Source: Bacteroides ovatus (GTDB lineage Bacteria > Bacteroidota > Bacteroidia > Bacteroidales > Bacteroidaceae). Taken from it: a stretch of DNA of 64,000 bases. The position numbers and the translations under genes were made by a program. Shown piece after piece: positions 8,165-17,757 of this stretch. The notes beneath the pieces are model-generated. The model saw only the letters and a program-made list of their open reading frames with translations, was not told the origin of the DNA and did no database searches. The stretch's first letter is position 1; the number at the start of each line of letters is the position of its first letter. The stretch covers positions 4,340,001 to 4,404,000 of the forward strand of contig NZ_CP012938.1 of assembly GCF_001314995.1 (NCBI RefSeq), given 5' to 3'.

Positions 8165-10318
8165 TTAAGGGATGAATGCAATTTCATCGATACCCATTTG
8201 CGTTCCCGGCTTCTTTAAACAACTGATTTTTATGCTTAATTGTTCTGTTCCGTTCAAGTCTGCCGGAACGGTGGCTTTCATCATTTCTCCTTTTTCTGGG
8301 GAGTCTTCCGGTTTTAAGTCTATTGTTTTATAGGCTACTCCGTCTTTCAACAGTTGAACTTGCTGTGGAGCATAGATGCGATGGCGGGGAAGATTCAAAA
8401 AACTGATATAGAATGTTCCTGATGCATTGAGTCCTTTAACCGGCAGGTTGATGGTACATTCTTCTCCCGGAATGATAACCCAACCGCAATGATAGTCTCC
8501 GGGTAAACCGTGAGTGCCATCGGTCAGTTTCTTTGAATCATTTTTATTTAGTTTAGGGGTTGCGGAAGGATGCATTCCCAGAAACAAACTTTTCTTTATG
8601 TCGGAAGCAAGTATATATTGTTCCCATTCCTTTATATAATAGTCAATCTCATAAGCTGACTCATTATAATATCCCATTCCGGCAAATGCTTGATGCTCTT
8701 TGAGCTGGGTGACCCATTTACGAGCTTGGGGAAGCGGTTGAATATCCTTTCCATTCCGCTTGGCATATCCGTAAGCGTCGAAACTGTGGTCACGTGCTAA
8801 TTCCATGCGCGTGAAAGACAAGGCGGTCTGGAGCTCGTGCAGCTTTTTGCGCTCTTTCCCTTTTGCTTCGGATACAAAATCTCCCATTTCATCATAGAAT
8901 TTGATAAACTTCTCCGGATAGAGGAATCCTTTTTCCGATTCTCTGATACCGGCGTAAAGTCCGAGCCGCTTTCCGGATTGGGCGTTGTTTTCTAGCTCTG
9001 TGTAGTAATCGTACAGCCATTTTTTGGATACCGGGTATTCCTGATTGAAATAGCTTTTAATTAACTCATCAACCGGAAGCTCCGGGTTGATAAGAAGGGC
9101 TGATAATACAAAAGTCCTCATTTCATCGAAGGAAGAATAGCTGTAACCGCTTCCGTTGAAAAATATGCCGCTGGCTCCGTGTTGTTTGAAAAGTTGGAGT
9201 CTTTGCTGGGCTATCTTTAATATGGGGAAAGGAGTGAGGTAGTCGTCGAAGTTGTTGATATAGTCCCATATATAGATGTTGTTCGTTACTTTCTTCCAGT
9301 TGTCGAGTTGTTCCGCAAATTTCTTGTCTTGCTCGTCCTTGCCGTCTGTCCGGCGGAGCGGGTAGTCGATAGCGCTGACAATTACCCCGACGTTAGGCGG
9401 GAGCTGCTTGTCTGTGACTTGTTGCGTAGTCAGGTAGGAAGTCGTAAAGAACGTGTGTTTGGGAAAACGCTGCGACAGGCGGAGGATCAGTTCCGTAACG
9501 GCGGGAGTTGCGTTCTTCTCTGTATTTCCCAATGCGGTGCAGGTGGCACACGTACAGGCGTACGGAGTATCATCCGGTGCGATTACAAAACGGAAATTCC
9601 CCTTTTCACCGAAGTTATCTACGATGTAACTTTCTATCTGGCGATACATATCCTCGGAAGAGAAACACAGTTGTGAGTCATCTGTCTTCCCGTGAATGGT
9701 GGCATATACTTTCTCTGCATCTTTTCCCAAGACTTTTCGCAGGTTGTGTCCCCATATTCCCCAGCTGTCATCAAAGTTGTTCAGGCCGATAACGCCTGTA
9801 TGATCGGCGTTCAGGCCGTATGGAGAATAAATACTTTGATAGTCAAATGCAAAAGCTCCGCAAGTATCGTTGAGATTGATAAGGGCGGGAGGAAGATCCG
9901 AACCGTCTATACGCGGGTCTTCTTTGCTGATCTTCTTTATCAGTTGGTATTGCAGCCATAACATTTGTTTGTCGTCACTTGCGGTCAGTCTGATATCAGA
10001 GCCTTTGCAGGCTACTTTGAATCCTCTCTGCAATGTTGGGTCTATCTGTATGATGATGCGCCACATGTCCATTTCGGAAACGCCAAAAGCTACTATTTCA
10101 TCGTCGTTTGCACGCTTCTTGAGATGTTCGTACAGGTATTTCGCCCACCGGGTGTCTCTGTCGGTCGGATCCTCACCAATGGTGACGAGATACCCTTCTT
10201 TAGATGGGAACATCTCCGTGCGTGCCTGCATACGGCAGCCGGATAAAAGGCAGCAAATACATATCATTCCTGCCAATACAGGGCCAAGCGTATCAGAATG
10301 AAATATAAACTTGTGCAT
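8165..10318 (-). CDS. DUF4838 lipoprotein, glycoside-hydrolase-like
   Basis: The 717-residue product has a lipoprotein signal ending CCLLSGC and a DUF4838-type middle region (SIYSPYGLNADHTGVIGLNNFDDSWGIWGHNL; then APDDTPYACTCATCTALG, a paired Cys motif; then IYIWDYINNFDDYLTPFP). A C-terminal beta-rich region (about 600-717) looks like a carbohydrate-binding module. DUF4838 resembles catalytic regions of alpha-glucuronidase-type hydrolases, but no activity is assigned here. The start overlaps the end of the TPR/beta-barrel gene by 26 bp, implying translational coupling. By analogy with PgaB or other export-linked hydrolases it may trim the exported polymer; that is inference. Confidence 0.8.
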   Translation of the reverse strand: MHKFIFHSDTLGPVLAGMICICCLLSGCRMQARTEMFPSKEGYLVTIGEDPTDRDTRWAKYLYEHLKKRANDDEIVAFGVSEMDMWRIIIQIDPTLQRGFKVACKGSDIRLTASDDKQMLWLQYQLIKKISKEDPRIDGSDLPPALINLNDTCGAFAFDYQSIYSPYGLNADHTGVIGLNNFDDSWGIWGHNLRKVLGKDAEKVYATIHGKTDDSQLCFSSEDMYRQIESYIVDNFGEKGNFRFVIAPDDTPYACTCATCTALGNTEKNATPAVTELILRLSQRFPKHTFFTTSYLTTQQVTDKQLPPNVGVIVSAIDYPLRRTDGKDEQDKKFAEQLDNWKKVTNNIYIWDYINNFDDYLTPFPILKIAQQRLQLFKQHGASGIFFNGSGYSYSSFDEMRTFVLSALLINPELPVDELIKSYFNQEYPVSKKWLYDYYTELENNAQSGKRLGLYAGIRESEKGFLYPEKFIKFYDEMGDFVSEAKGKERKKLHELQTALSFTRMELARDHSFDAYGYAKRNGKDIQPLPQARKWVTQLKEHQAFAGMGYYNESAYEIDYYIKEWEQYILASDIKKSLFLGMHPSATPKLNKNDSKKLTDGTHGLPGDYHCGWVIIPGEECTINLPVKGLNASGTFYISFLNLPRHRIYAPQQVQLLKDGVAYKTIDLKPEDSPEKGEMMKATVPADLNGTEQLSIKISCLKKPGTQMGIDEIAFIP

Positions 10319-13262
10319 AGATGTTATATAAGTTTTTATAGCGTGTCGATATGGATTCTATCTGGTTGGACGGACTTGTCCCTCGCACCGTATTGGTTTG
10401 GTTATAATAGGTGTTCCAAGTGCCCATCAAGCCTATGGTAATGTTGGGACTGACCATATACTGACCTCCCAATCCCACCATGGTATTGGTGTGAGAGAAA
10501 GAGCCGGGCAGCGCATAGTCCAGTACGGCCGTTTCCGGTGCCGATCCGATGCTTGCCATGGCGTTGATATTTGTCTTTGTATCGCTCGCCGGGAAGTATT
10601 TGGCGCCAATCTGCGCATTGTAATAGAAGTTAGAGTTGAAGAAGTGCATATCGATCTTCGTGTTGAGACGAACCACTTCAATGGTCTTGGCTAATTCTCC
10701 GCCTACAGTGAGTAGGTTAGTCTTTGACTCATTCCAACCCGTAAACAGATAGCCATTGTCTCCGGTGCCACCTGCAAAGAATTCATCGTTCCATTCATAA
10801 CGCTTTGTGTAGGCGGCTACCCGTCTATAACCCACATGCGCACCTATTTCCCAATCATTCTTGAGATAATGCCGTAAAGCGACATCAGCCGTTATGTCCG
10901 GGAAGTATTTGGTCGCAAAGGCTGCATTGGCCGTGAGGCTCCACTTCGGTGAGAAGTGATGCGTCCACTCACCTTGTACCTGAATGCCGACTCCTCCCGG
11001 TGTCTGCTCTTCCGCTTCCATGCTGTCGCTTGCCGAGCCACTTCGCCCTGCATAGTTGAGACGTCCTGTATAGCTGTTCTTCTGGCCTTTTCGGGTATAT
11101 TCGGCTGTTGCAACAGAGGTAATGATATCTTCTTCTCCGTAGCGTGCACGGAGATAGGTCAAAGCAATCTCATTCTTGAGCATCATGCTTCTAAGGCCCG
11201 ATAAATGTCGTTGGAAAGAGCGATATTCCATGATGGATGGCTCGTAGTACTTTTGGTAATAATAGGCTGAATCCGCTTGACGGTTGGCTTCATATACCAC
11301 TCCCTTAGTGTACTTCAATGATTTGTTCTGACTGTCATAAAGCAAAGCTGTATCAAGAACAGCGAGAGCCTTTTCCGGTTCTTTGGCCTTTGTCAGTTGC
11401 AGGGCACGGTATTCACTGCTCTGTGAGAATGCGCCTATAATCTCTTTGTTGCTCGGGTATTTGTTGAGTATCGGCTTCAGGAATTCCAAAGAAGCTTCGT
11501 ATCTCTTGTCACGTTCAAGCACGGTAGCTCTTTTAGCCTGATAGAATGGTTCTTCAGGATAATAATTGATTCCTTGTGCTGTATATTTCTCGAATTCATC
11601 GTATTTTCCGAGTAAACCGGACGAATTGATGGCATACCGTAATCCGAGATCGCTTGATGGATTCAGGCTAATTAGCTTAACAGATTCCTCGTATGCTTTC
11701 TTCGTAGCTCCGGCTTCCATACATTTCTTGATGTACGGCACTGCTAGTTCCTCGTACCCGATAACATAGAAAATGCGCATATCTTCATCACTCTGCTCGA
11801 TGGCAGATAGATACAGTTGCAAAGCCTCTTCGGTTTTATCCATTTTATCGAGAATAAATGCCCTTTTCAACGTGCCGTTTTCGTAATCAGGGAAGTGAAG
11901 AGTGATGGTGTCCAATGTTGCAAGTGCTTCATTGTAACGTTTCATATTGATATAGCAACTCAAGGCTTTTTCCCATGCGGCACCGTTCACTTCATTGTCG
12001 TCTACATGTTTTTGAGAAACGAACAATACGTGCGGCAATGCTTCTGCGTACAGACCAAGTTCCATCAGTTTTTCAGCTTTCTTCATGTGTTGTGCGCTCA
12101 TGGCAAGCGTAATATCATAATCATCAGGATACATCTCATACATCTTTTTCAGCGTTGAATAGGCAAGATCATCCTCATTCATCTGGCGATAAAGCATATA
12201 TTCTTTATAAAGAATTCCTTTATCATTGTTGCCATATTGTTTTTTAGCTTCTCTGATATAGAAGAGTGCGTCATCGGTATATCCCCGGGTGACGGAAGTG
12301 TTCAGCAGGTAGTCTAATGCTTCCTTGTTCTTATTACCTCCTTCGTAGGCCATGCCATATAATACATAAGGATCCCGCTGCTTCTCTGCTCGGGCAGCCT
12401 CCATTAACAGGTCGTTATACATACGCCGTATGGCAGGGCTGTTGTTTCTTCGCATTTGCTCGCGTATAAACACCAGAGCTTCCGGATAACGTGCCAATTC
12501 ACTAAGGATACTCGCCCTTTTGACGATAAGCGCACCGCTTCCCGGTATGGCAGCCAAACCGTTGGATGACCAGCCTAGAGCAGCTTCCCGGTTTCCTTCC
12601 TGTAAATGCAGGTTAATGATGTCCAGATAATATTCTTCGTTTTGAGGAGATACTTTGATGAGCTCCGTCAGCTTTTCGATAGCCTCTTTTCGGTTACCAC
12701 CTTTTTTCATTTGCTGGTAGCCTACCTCCATGCTGTAGATATAATCCTTCCTTAGAATCGTATCGTTCGGGTAAATCTGATTGATTCGTTTCAACAGACG
12801 ATCTGCTTCCACATCGTTGTTCTGCTTGCGGTACAGTTCAATCTTTCTTCGCCATAAACCTCTCCAATACGGATTCACTTCCAGCAACTCATTAACGTAA
12901 CAAATAGCACTGGAATAATTCTCGGTGATATCTTCTACATCTACCAGCAGATGTTTGGCATTGACGTTGTTGTAATTGTCATCTATCGCTTTGACAAGAT
13001 GATAACGCGACTGGTCATAGTTCTTTTCGTGGAACCAGTATTTTCCCATGAGCCATTCAAGGTCAGAAACATTCGGGTATTTCTGAAGGCCCTCCTCCAA
13101 CAGCTCTTTCCCTGCTTCCCATTCCTCGTTCGCAAAATGCTCCTGTACAATCTGGGCATATTGCTCCGGTGTCTGGAATCCGTTGTCGGTCCCGGAGGAA
13201 GAGGTTATCAGTAAAAACAGACAACCTAATATGGTGATCTTATGGAGAAATTCTCTGTTCAT
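10293..13262 (-). CDS. TPR protein with C-terminal outer-membrane beta-barrel (PgaA/YaiO-like)
   Basis: The 989-residue protein has a signal peptide, about 650 residues of TPR-type helical repeats (for example LIKVSPQNEEYYLDIINLHLQEG, around 190) and a C-terminal beta-barrel of about 250 residues (from about 735) with alternating aromatic strands, ending in ...YAQVYISF with the terminal Phe typical of outer-membrane proteins. This layout matches PgaA and BcsC, which guide a polymer through the periplasm and outer membrane, and the barrel resembles the YaiO family. It lies between the GT2 gene (30 bp upstream) and the DUF4838 gene (overlapping), as an export pore should. Confidence 0.85.
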   Translation of the reverse strand: MNREFLHKITILGCLFLLITSSSGTDNGFQTPEQYAQIVQEHFANEEWEAGKELLEEGLQKYPNVSDLEWLMGKYWFHEKNYDQSRYHLVKAIDDNYNNVNAKHLLVDVEDITENYSSAICYVNELLEVNPYWRGLWRRKIELYRKQNNDVEADRLLKRINQIYPNDTILRKDYIYSMEVGYQQMKKGGNRKEAIEKLTELIKVSPQNEEYYLDIINLHLQEGNREAALGWSSNGLAAIPGSGALIVKRASILSELARYPEALVFIREQMRRNNSPAIRRMYNDLLMEAARAEKQRDPYVLYGMAYEGGNKNKEALDYLLNTSVTRGYTDDALFYIREAKKQYGNNDKGILYKEYMLYRQMNEDDLAYSTLKKMYEMYPDDYDITLAMSAQHMKKAEKLMELGLYAEALPHVLFVSQKHVDDNEVNGAAWEKALSCYINMKRYNEALATLDTITLHFPDYENGTLKRAFILDKMDKTEEALQLYLSAIEQSDEDMRIFYVIGYEELAVPYIKKCMEAGATKKAYEESVKLISLNPSSDLGLRYAINSSGLLGKYDEFEKYTAQGINYYPEEPFYQAKRATVLERDKRYEASLEFLKPILNKYPSNKEIIGAFSQSSEYRALQLTKAKEPEKALAVLDTALLYDSQNKSLKYTKGVVYEANRQADSAYYYQKYYEPSIMEYRSFQRHLSGLRSMMLKNEIALTYLRARYGEEDIITSVATAEYTRKGQKNSYTGRLNYAGRSGSASDSMEAEEQTPGGVGIQVQGEWTHHFSPKWSLTANAAFATKYFPDITADVALRHYLKNDWEIGAHVGYRRVAAYTKRYEWNDEFFAGGTGDNGYLFTGWNESKTNLLTVGGELAKTIEVVRLNTKIDMHFFNSNFYYNAQIGAKYFPASDTKTNINAMASIGSAPETAVLDYALPGSFSHTNTMVGLGGQYMVSPNITIGLMGTWNTYYNQTNTVRGTSPSNQIESISTRYKNLYNIYAQVYISF

Positions 13263-13292
13263 TCTATCTTGTCTTTAATCTTTCTTTCTTGT

Positions 13293-14768
13293 TTAAATCG
13301 TAGCAGGTTCGGGCTTCATTGCCGTTATATCAGTACCGTCTGCACTTTCTTCTTTCTGCTTGAATCCCTTACGTTCCATGTTCTTCCACTTGAAGTCTCT
13401 ATTGGTCAGATAACTGAGGTATCCTCTCAATGAACAGAAAGTGATGATGGGATGATAGAAGATAGGCTCTAATATGGACGCAATGATAATCCACAGGTAT
13501 TCATATCCTCTTTTATATAGCATCCCGACATAGTAGTCGTAGGTAATAACAACGATGGAAAGGAACTGGCAGAACGTATAGATCGTCAGGTAAATCATCC
13601 ATGCCGTGTTCCAGTTGACTGCTCCTGTAAAGGCCAGATAGATAAATACTATCAAACCGACGAGCTCGATGATCGGCGCCAGAAACTCAAAAACGAACAT
13701 ATAAGGCAGAGTTAACAGTCCCATCTGTTTATACGTCTTTTTGAAAATCATCTTACGATGGATATTAAGTGTCTGGAACAATCCCCGTGCCCAACGGGTA
13801 CGTTGCCGGTAAAGCATTGCCAGGTTGGGAGGTCCTTCCGTCCAACAACAAGTATCAGGAATCTGTACGATCTTATAAGGACGGGAGAAGTCGCACATAT
13901 ATCCTACCATGCGGGTGATGAGGTCCATGTCTTCGGCAAAAGAGGGGGCATCGTATCCTCCGGCTGCAATCGCTACCGAACGGTCGAAAAGACCGAATCC
14001 ACCGGAAACATTCGGCATACCATTGATTGCGGACCATCCCATCTTACCAATCAGATAGGAACGCATGTATTCCAGATTCTGGAAAAGTGGAATCGGTGTA
14101 CGGGGAGTTCTAACGTCTATGATTTGTCCGTCTTTCACGACGCATCCGTTAGCCATCAACATCGTTCCGCTGACTGCAATTACTTGTTTTTCTGAAGATA
14201 TAATGGGCGAGATACAACGATAAAGAGCATACTTTTCCAAAATGCAATCCACATCCGTGCAGATAAAATAAGGATGAGAAGCAACGTTGATACCCGCATT
14301 GGATGCATCCGCTTTAGTTCCTCCATTTTCTTTGTCTACAACGATGAGTCGGCTGTATTTCGGGTTGGAGGATTTGAGGAGTCTTCGGAACGGTCTGGTT
14401 TTGATTCGCTCGATATAAGCATAGGGCACTTCTACCAGTTCATAATATTCGGTCATCTTTTCCAATGTACTGTCCGTACTTCCATCATTTACAATAACCA
14501 CCTCGAAAAGCGGATATTCCAATGCAAGCATGGAGTTCACATTATCAATGATTGTCTTTTCTTCATTGAAGGCAGGAGCAATTACCGAAATGCCCGGTGT
14601 ATAGGGGGATTCCTTGATTGTTTTCCGCATATAGCTTTCCACATAGTAATCCTTTCTCCGTTTTAGAGAAATGAAAGAGAGGAAGGCGAATGTGACGAAG
14701 AATATCGCCAGCATGCTCGTATAAAAGAATACGAAATAATTGAAGAATGTAAATATTATATCTCTCAT
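13293..14768 (-). CDS. Membrane GT2 processive glycosyltransferase (PgaC/BcsA-like)
   Basis: This 491-residue protein has one N-terminal membrane segment, a GT2 domain and three or more C-terminal membrane segments. All four motifs of processive synthases are present: VNDGSTD, TDVDC with Asp172 and Asp174, AEDMD with Glu279 and Asp280 as the base, and QRTRW at 322-326. Such enzymes polymerise a sugar nucleotide in the cytoplasm and extrude the chain through the inner membrane. No PilZ domain is seen. It starts 5 bp after the HEAT-repeat gene. Poly-GlcNAc, cellulose or hyaluronan-type products are all possible from the sequence. Confidence 0.9.
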   Translation of the reverse strand: MRDIIFTFFNYFVFFYTSMLAIFFVTFAFLSFISLKRRKDYYVESYMRKTIKESPYTPGISVIAPAFNEEKTIIDNVNSMLALEYPLFEVVIVNDGSTDSTLEKMTEYYELVEVPYAYIERIKTRPFRRLLKSSNPKYSRLIVVDKENGGTKADASNAGINVASHPYFICTDVDCILEKYALYRCISPIISSEKQVIAVSGTMLMANGCVVKDGQIIDVRTPRTPIPLFQNLEYMRSYLIGKMGWSAINGMPNVSGGFGLFDRSVAIAAGGYDAPSFAEDMDLITRMVGYMCDFSRPYKIVQIPDTCCWTEGPPNLAMLYRQRTRWARGLFQTLNIHRKMIFKKTYKQMGLLTLPYMFVFEFLAPIIELVGLIVFIYLAFTGAVNWNTAWMIYLTIYTFCQFLSIVVITYDYYVGMLYKRGYEYLWIIIASILEPIFYHPIITFCSLRGYLSYLTNRDFKWKNMERKGFKQKEESADGTDITAMKPEPATI

Positions 14769-14773
14769 GTTCT

Positions 14774-15946
14774 CTAGTTTAACTGGTTGATTAACGGATG
14801 CTTGGTGTGGGCAAACAATATAGCTGTGTGGGAATCTGCTTTTCTTTCCAATTGATCGAATGTTTTCCTTCCCATTGCACTATACTCATAGAGGGCTTTG
14901 AGTATGACTCTCTTGGTTCCCCAGTTATCTGCTTCATCATAAGCATTGTAAAGAAATCCTAAAGCCTTATCGGTCTTTAGATCCGCAATAGCCGAAATGA
15001 TTTGTCGTTTGACTTCTTCCGGTTGTACATTATACATTTCAATCAGCTTAGGTTCAACCTCTTTGTATTTTAGTTTACCTAAAGTCTTGATCGCTTCACC
15101 TCGTATTTCCACAGAACGGGCATTGAGTTGCTTCGCGAGAATTGGGGCACTTTCGGTTTCATTATATAGCCGGATTTCGTTGATAAAGAATATCTTAACG
15201 TTTTCTTCAGCTGAAGTATTCACCCATTTAATAAAGGTGGGTGTGTTATATCCCACTTTCTTACGGTGCTCCAAGATAGCGTGTAACTCCATCATGTCCC
15301 ATTGCCTTAACTTCATGCCGATGTCTTCGTCGAAGAAGCGGAACGGGTCACCCTGGCTTAACCACATATAAGTATAGCGTGCCGAGTTTCTTAGTTCTAG
15401 TTCACGATGATAGAGGAAACGCACCAATACCGCTTCAGAGGCATAGCCATTGATGGACTGAATAAGTTTCAGAGCTTGTATCTTTGATCTTTTGGAACCG
15501 AATTGAAGTTCGCGTTCAAGGAAACGTGTGATTTGGAATACGGTTTGAATCGTTTGATAGTTTAGTTCATTGATCTCATCTTCATGCACACTCTTGATTT
15601 CTGTTAATAGTTGAGTGATAATGCGTAACTCGTTAGGTTTCGGGCGCTTTTTCGTATCATATTCTAATCTGTCAGCTATCTCTTCTTCACTCAATGTGTT
15701 GGAATCTAGTGAGATAGATTTCATTTCTTCATAATACTTATCAAATGCTTTATTGTATTTCCGCTTCTCTTTTCGCCTTTTAAATATACCATATATAATA
15801 TGGAATAGGAGAAATAAGTACGCAATAATACAAAACATTACAGCAATTGAGCATATTCTTATGATTAAAGGATAGCCAATAAACTTGTAATATATCCAAT
15901 AGAAATAATATTCTATGTAATCTATACCATACAGTACTTGATCCAT
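14774..15946 (-). CDS. Membrane-anchored HEAT-repeat protein
   Basis: This 390-residue protein has an N-terminal membrane segment (about 28-53) followed by a basic stretch (KRRKEKRKYNK), placing the remainder in the cytoplasm. From about 110 it is helical, with HEAT-like repeats (SVEIRGEAIKTLGKLKYKEVEPKLIEMY; PEEVKRQIISAIADLKTDKALGFLYNAY). The first gene of the cluster, it probably acts as a scaffold or partner of the GT2 synthase 5 bp downstream, in place of the small PgaD-type subunit. That role is inference. Confidence 0.75.
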   Translation of the reverse strand: MDQVLYGIDYIEYYFYWIYYKFIGYPLIIRICSIAVMFCIIAYLFLLFHIIYGIFKRRKEKRKYNKAFDKYYEEMKSISLDSNTLSEEEIADRLEYDTKKRPKPNELRIITQLLTEIKSVHEDEINELNYQTIQTVFQITRFLERELQFGSKRSKIQALKLIQSINGYASEAVLVRFLYHRELELRNSARYTYMWLSQGDPFRFFDEDIGMKLRQWDMMELHAILEHRKKVGYNTPTFIKWVNTSAEENVKIFFINEIRLYNETESAPILAKQLNARSVEIRGEAIKTLGKLKYKEVEPKLIEMYNVQPEEVKRQIISAIADLKTDKALGFLYNAYDEADNWGTKRVILKALYEYSAMGRKTFDQLERKADSHTAILFAHTKHPLINQLN

Positions 15947-15973
15947 TTCCCTTGATATATTTATATATAGAAC

Positions 15974-16004
15974 TTGTATATTCGGAATAAAAGTTCTATA
16001 TTTG
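15974..16004 (+). promoter_or_regulatory. Promoter for LruC gene side
   Basis: TTG at 15974-15976, a 20-bp gap, then TATATTTG at 15997-16004: the -33/-7 pair expected in Bacteroides. It would give a leader of about 260 nt before the ATG at 16272; a second box, TATTTTTG at 16172-16179, lies closer. Confidence 0.6.
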
Positions 16005-16028
16005 TTGTATTGAATGTTCTGTCTAATG

Positions 16029-16036
16029 CAAATATA
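16029..16036 (-). promoter_or_regulatory. -7 box for the five-gene export cluster
   Basis: CAAATATA reads TATATTTG on the minus strand, with an expected start near 16024, overlapping the opposing promoter and giving a leader of about 78 nt. Confidence 0.55.
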
Positions 16037-16271
16037 CGAAATAACTTGTATATATTATCCATTGTTCATGAACAGGCTTTTTGAGCCCTATTTTAGCTCT
16101 TGTGATTATTCTCGATGGAAAGGATTGAAATTACAAATAAAGGCAAGCAAAAAGCTATTAGGCGTTAAATATATTTTTGATAAGTTAACAAATGGAGCCT
16201 GAAAATAAGTGTGATAAGCCAGGTTCTCATGCGAAACAAAAACAAACAATAAATTTAAAAATTAAATTAAG

Positions 16272-17642
16272 ATGAAAATTAAAAGTTTGATGTATGTCCT
16301 TATGGGGACAATGTTGGTTACTACTTCCTGCTCTGATAATGAGTTGGAAAAAGGTAACGATGGTTCGGGAACTGTTGACCCGGTAAATGCTTCTACACTT
16401 GTGAATGTATATTCCGATAAAAGTGGTTCTGAAGCGAGTCTGCTTGTGGGAGATGTATTAGTGAAAGATTCCCGTACTCTTACGTTGAATGTTCCTGCTG
16501 CTTGCGAGAAAGTGTATATGAAATACAATACAGTTTCGGGAACAGAGGCTACAAAAGAATTTGCTTTGTCTCCTGTTAGTCGTGGTGTAGATCAGAGTAC
16601 TGGTTTCAATTTTGAAACAAACCGTCTGGCATCGGTAACTCTTGCGCTTCCTGAAGATGCAGTGCAGCCGACAAATGAAACGGACCAAGGCTATCTTTTC
16701 TATCATAACACAGGTGTGGTGATGTTCGAAGATGGTTGGCCTATTCAACTGGATTCATGGTATGATGAAGATTTCAACGATGTTGTATTCGAGTATGACT
16801 TGAAGGTGACTGAATGTCATAGTCAACAGATGATGGAGACTGTAGGAGGTAAAGAAGAATTGTTGTTGACTTTGGATGTTCGTGCTGTAGGTGGTATATA
16901 CCCGACTGTGTTAGGTGTTGTACTGGATGGTTTGAAAAGCGAGTATGTTGATCGGATTACTGCAAGCCTTATACTAAAAGGTGGTCAGGGAACAATGACA
17001 GACTTAGCTAAAGAGGAACTTTCTACAAAAAATATAGTGAAAGTTGAAAATAAAAATTGGAATTGGAGTAATGATACTCGCAAAGAACCGCGTTTCGCAA
17101 TATTGACAGTGGATAAAGCACAAGCGGAAGGAACTGTTATTACACTGGATGGTTTAACTTCTTTGATGGATAATAATCAGGATATGTTTCAGGTAACACA
17201 AGGAAAAGTAAGAGAAGGACTACCTATGTTGCGTGCTGAAGTTAGACTGATTGGTAAAGAAGGATTAACTGGAGCTGAAAGAGATGCTCAGCTTGCAGCA
17301 TTTAGAGAGTTGATTTTAGATACTAATAGACAGAATTTCTTTATTAAGGTGAACGGTGGTAAAGAAATACACATGAGGGGTTATGCACCGACTTCTGCTT
17401 ACAAAGCAGAATATGAAGCATTGGTTGCGGGTGACACTACACTGGATGCAAATGTTTATTATTCAAATACCAAAGGTTCCACTTGGGGAGTTAAACTTCC
17501 GGTTGGCACACGTCATGCTTATGAACGTGTACCATTTAGAGAAGCATATCCTGATTTTACTAAATGGGTAGATAGTAAGGGTGTTTCAAACCAGAAATGG
17601 TATGAGAACTTTGTTGATGAAAAAACTATAAGATATTGGTAA
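16272..17642 (+). CDS. LruC domain (DUF4842) lipoprotein
   Basis: The 456-residue product has a lipoprotein signal (MKIKSLMYVLMGTMLVTTSC). The LruC motif MFEDGWPIQLDSWYDEDFND lies near 155, and a DUF4842-type C-terminal half follows (EIHMRGYAPTS, then WGVKLPVG and a Trp/Tyr-rich end). These proteins are exported, acidic and beta-rich; Asp-rich loops suggest calcium binding. It is divergent from the exopolysaccharide-like cluster and ends at a strong terminator at 17690-17717. A matrix or adhesive role next to the polymer locus is inference. Confidence 0.8.
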   Translation: MKIKSLMYVLMGTMLVTTSCSDNELEKGNDGSGTVDPVNASTLVNVYSDKSGSEASLLVGDVLVKDSRTLTLNVPAACEKVYMKYNTVSGTEATKEFALSPVSRGVDQSTGFNFETNRLASVTLALPEDAVQPTNETDQGYLFYHNTGVVMFEDGWPIQLDSWYDEDFNDVVFEYDLKVTECHSQQMMETVGGKEELLLTLDVRAVGGIYPTVLGVVLDGLKSEYVDRITASLILKGGQGTMTDLAKEELSTKNIVKVENKNWNWSNDTRKEPRFAILTVDKAQAEGTVITLDGLTSLMDNNQDMFQVTQGKVREGLPMLRAEVRLIGKEGLTGAERDAQLAAFRELILDTNRQNFFIKVNGGKEIHMRGYAPTSAYKAEYEALVAGDTTLDANVYYSNTKGSTWGVKLPVGTRHAYERVPFREAYPDFTKWVDSKGVSNQKWYENFVDEKTIRYW

Positions 17643-17689
17643 TGCAAATTATCAGTCAATACGTTATTTGAGTTATTTTGTACAATTTG

Positions 17690-17717
17690 AACCCCTCTTT
17701 TTTCGAAAAGAGGGGTT
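17690..17717 (+). terminator. Intrinsic terminator after LruC gene
   Basis: AACCCCTCTTTT (17690-17701), TTCG loop, AAAAGAGGGGTT (17706-17717), then a T-rich tail. Confidence 0.9.
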
Positions 17718-17757
17718 TCTTTGTATTCGGAAGAATAATCTTTAAACTAATACCGTA

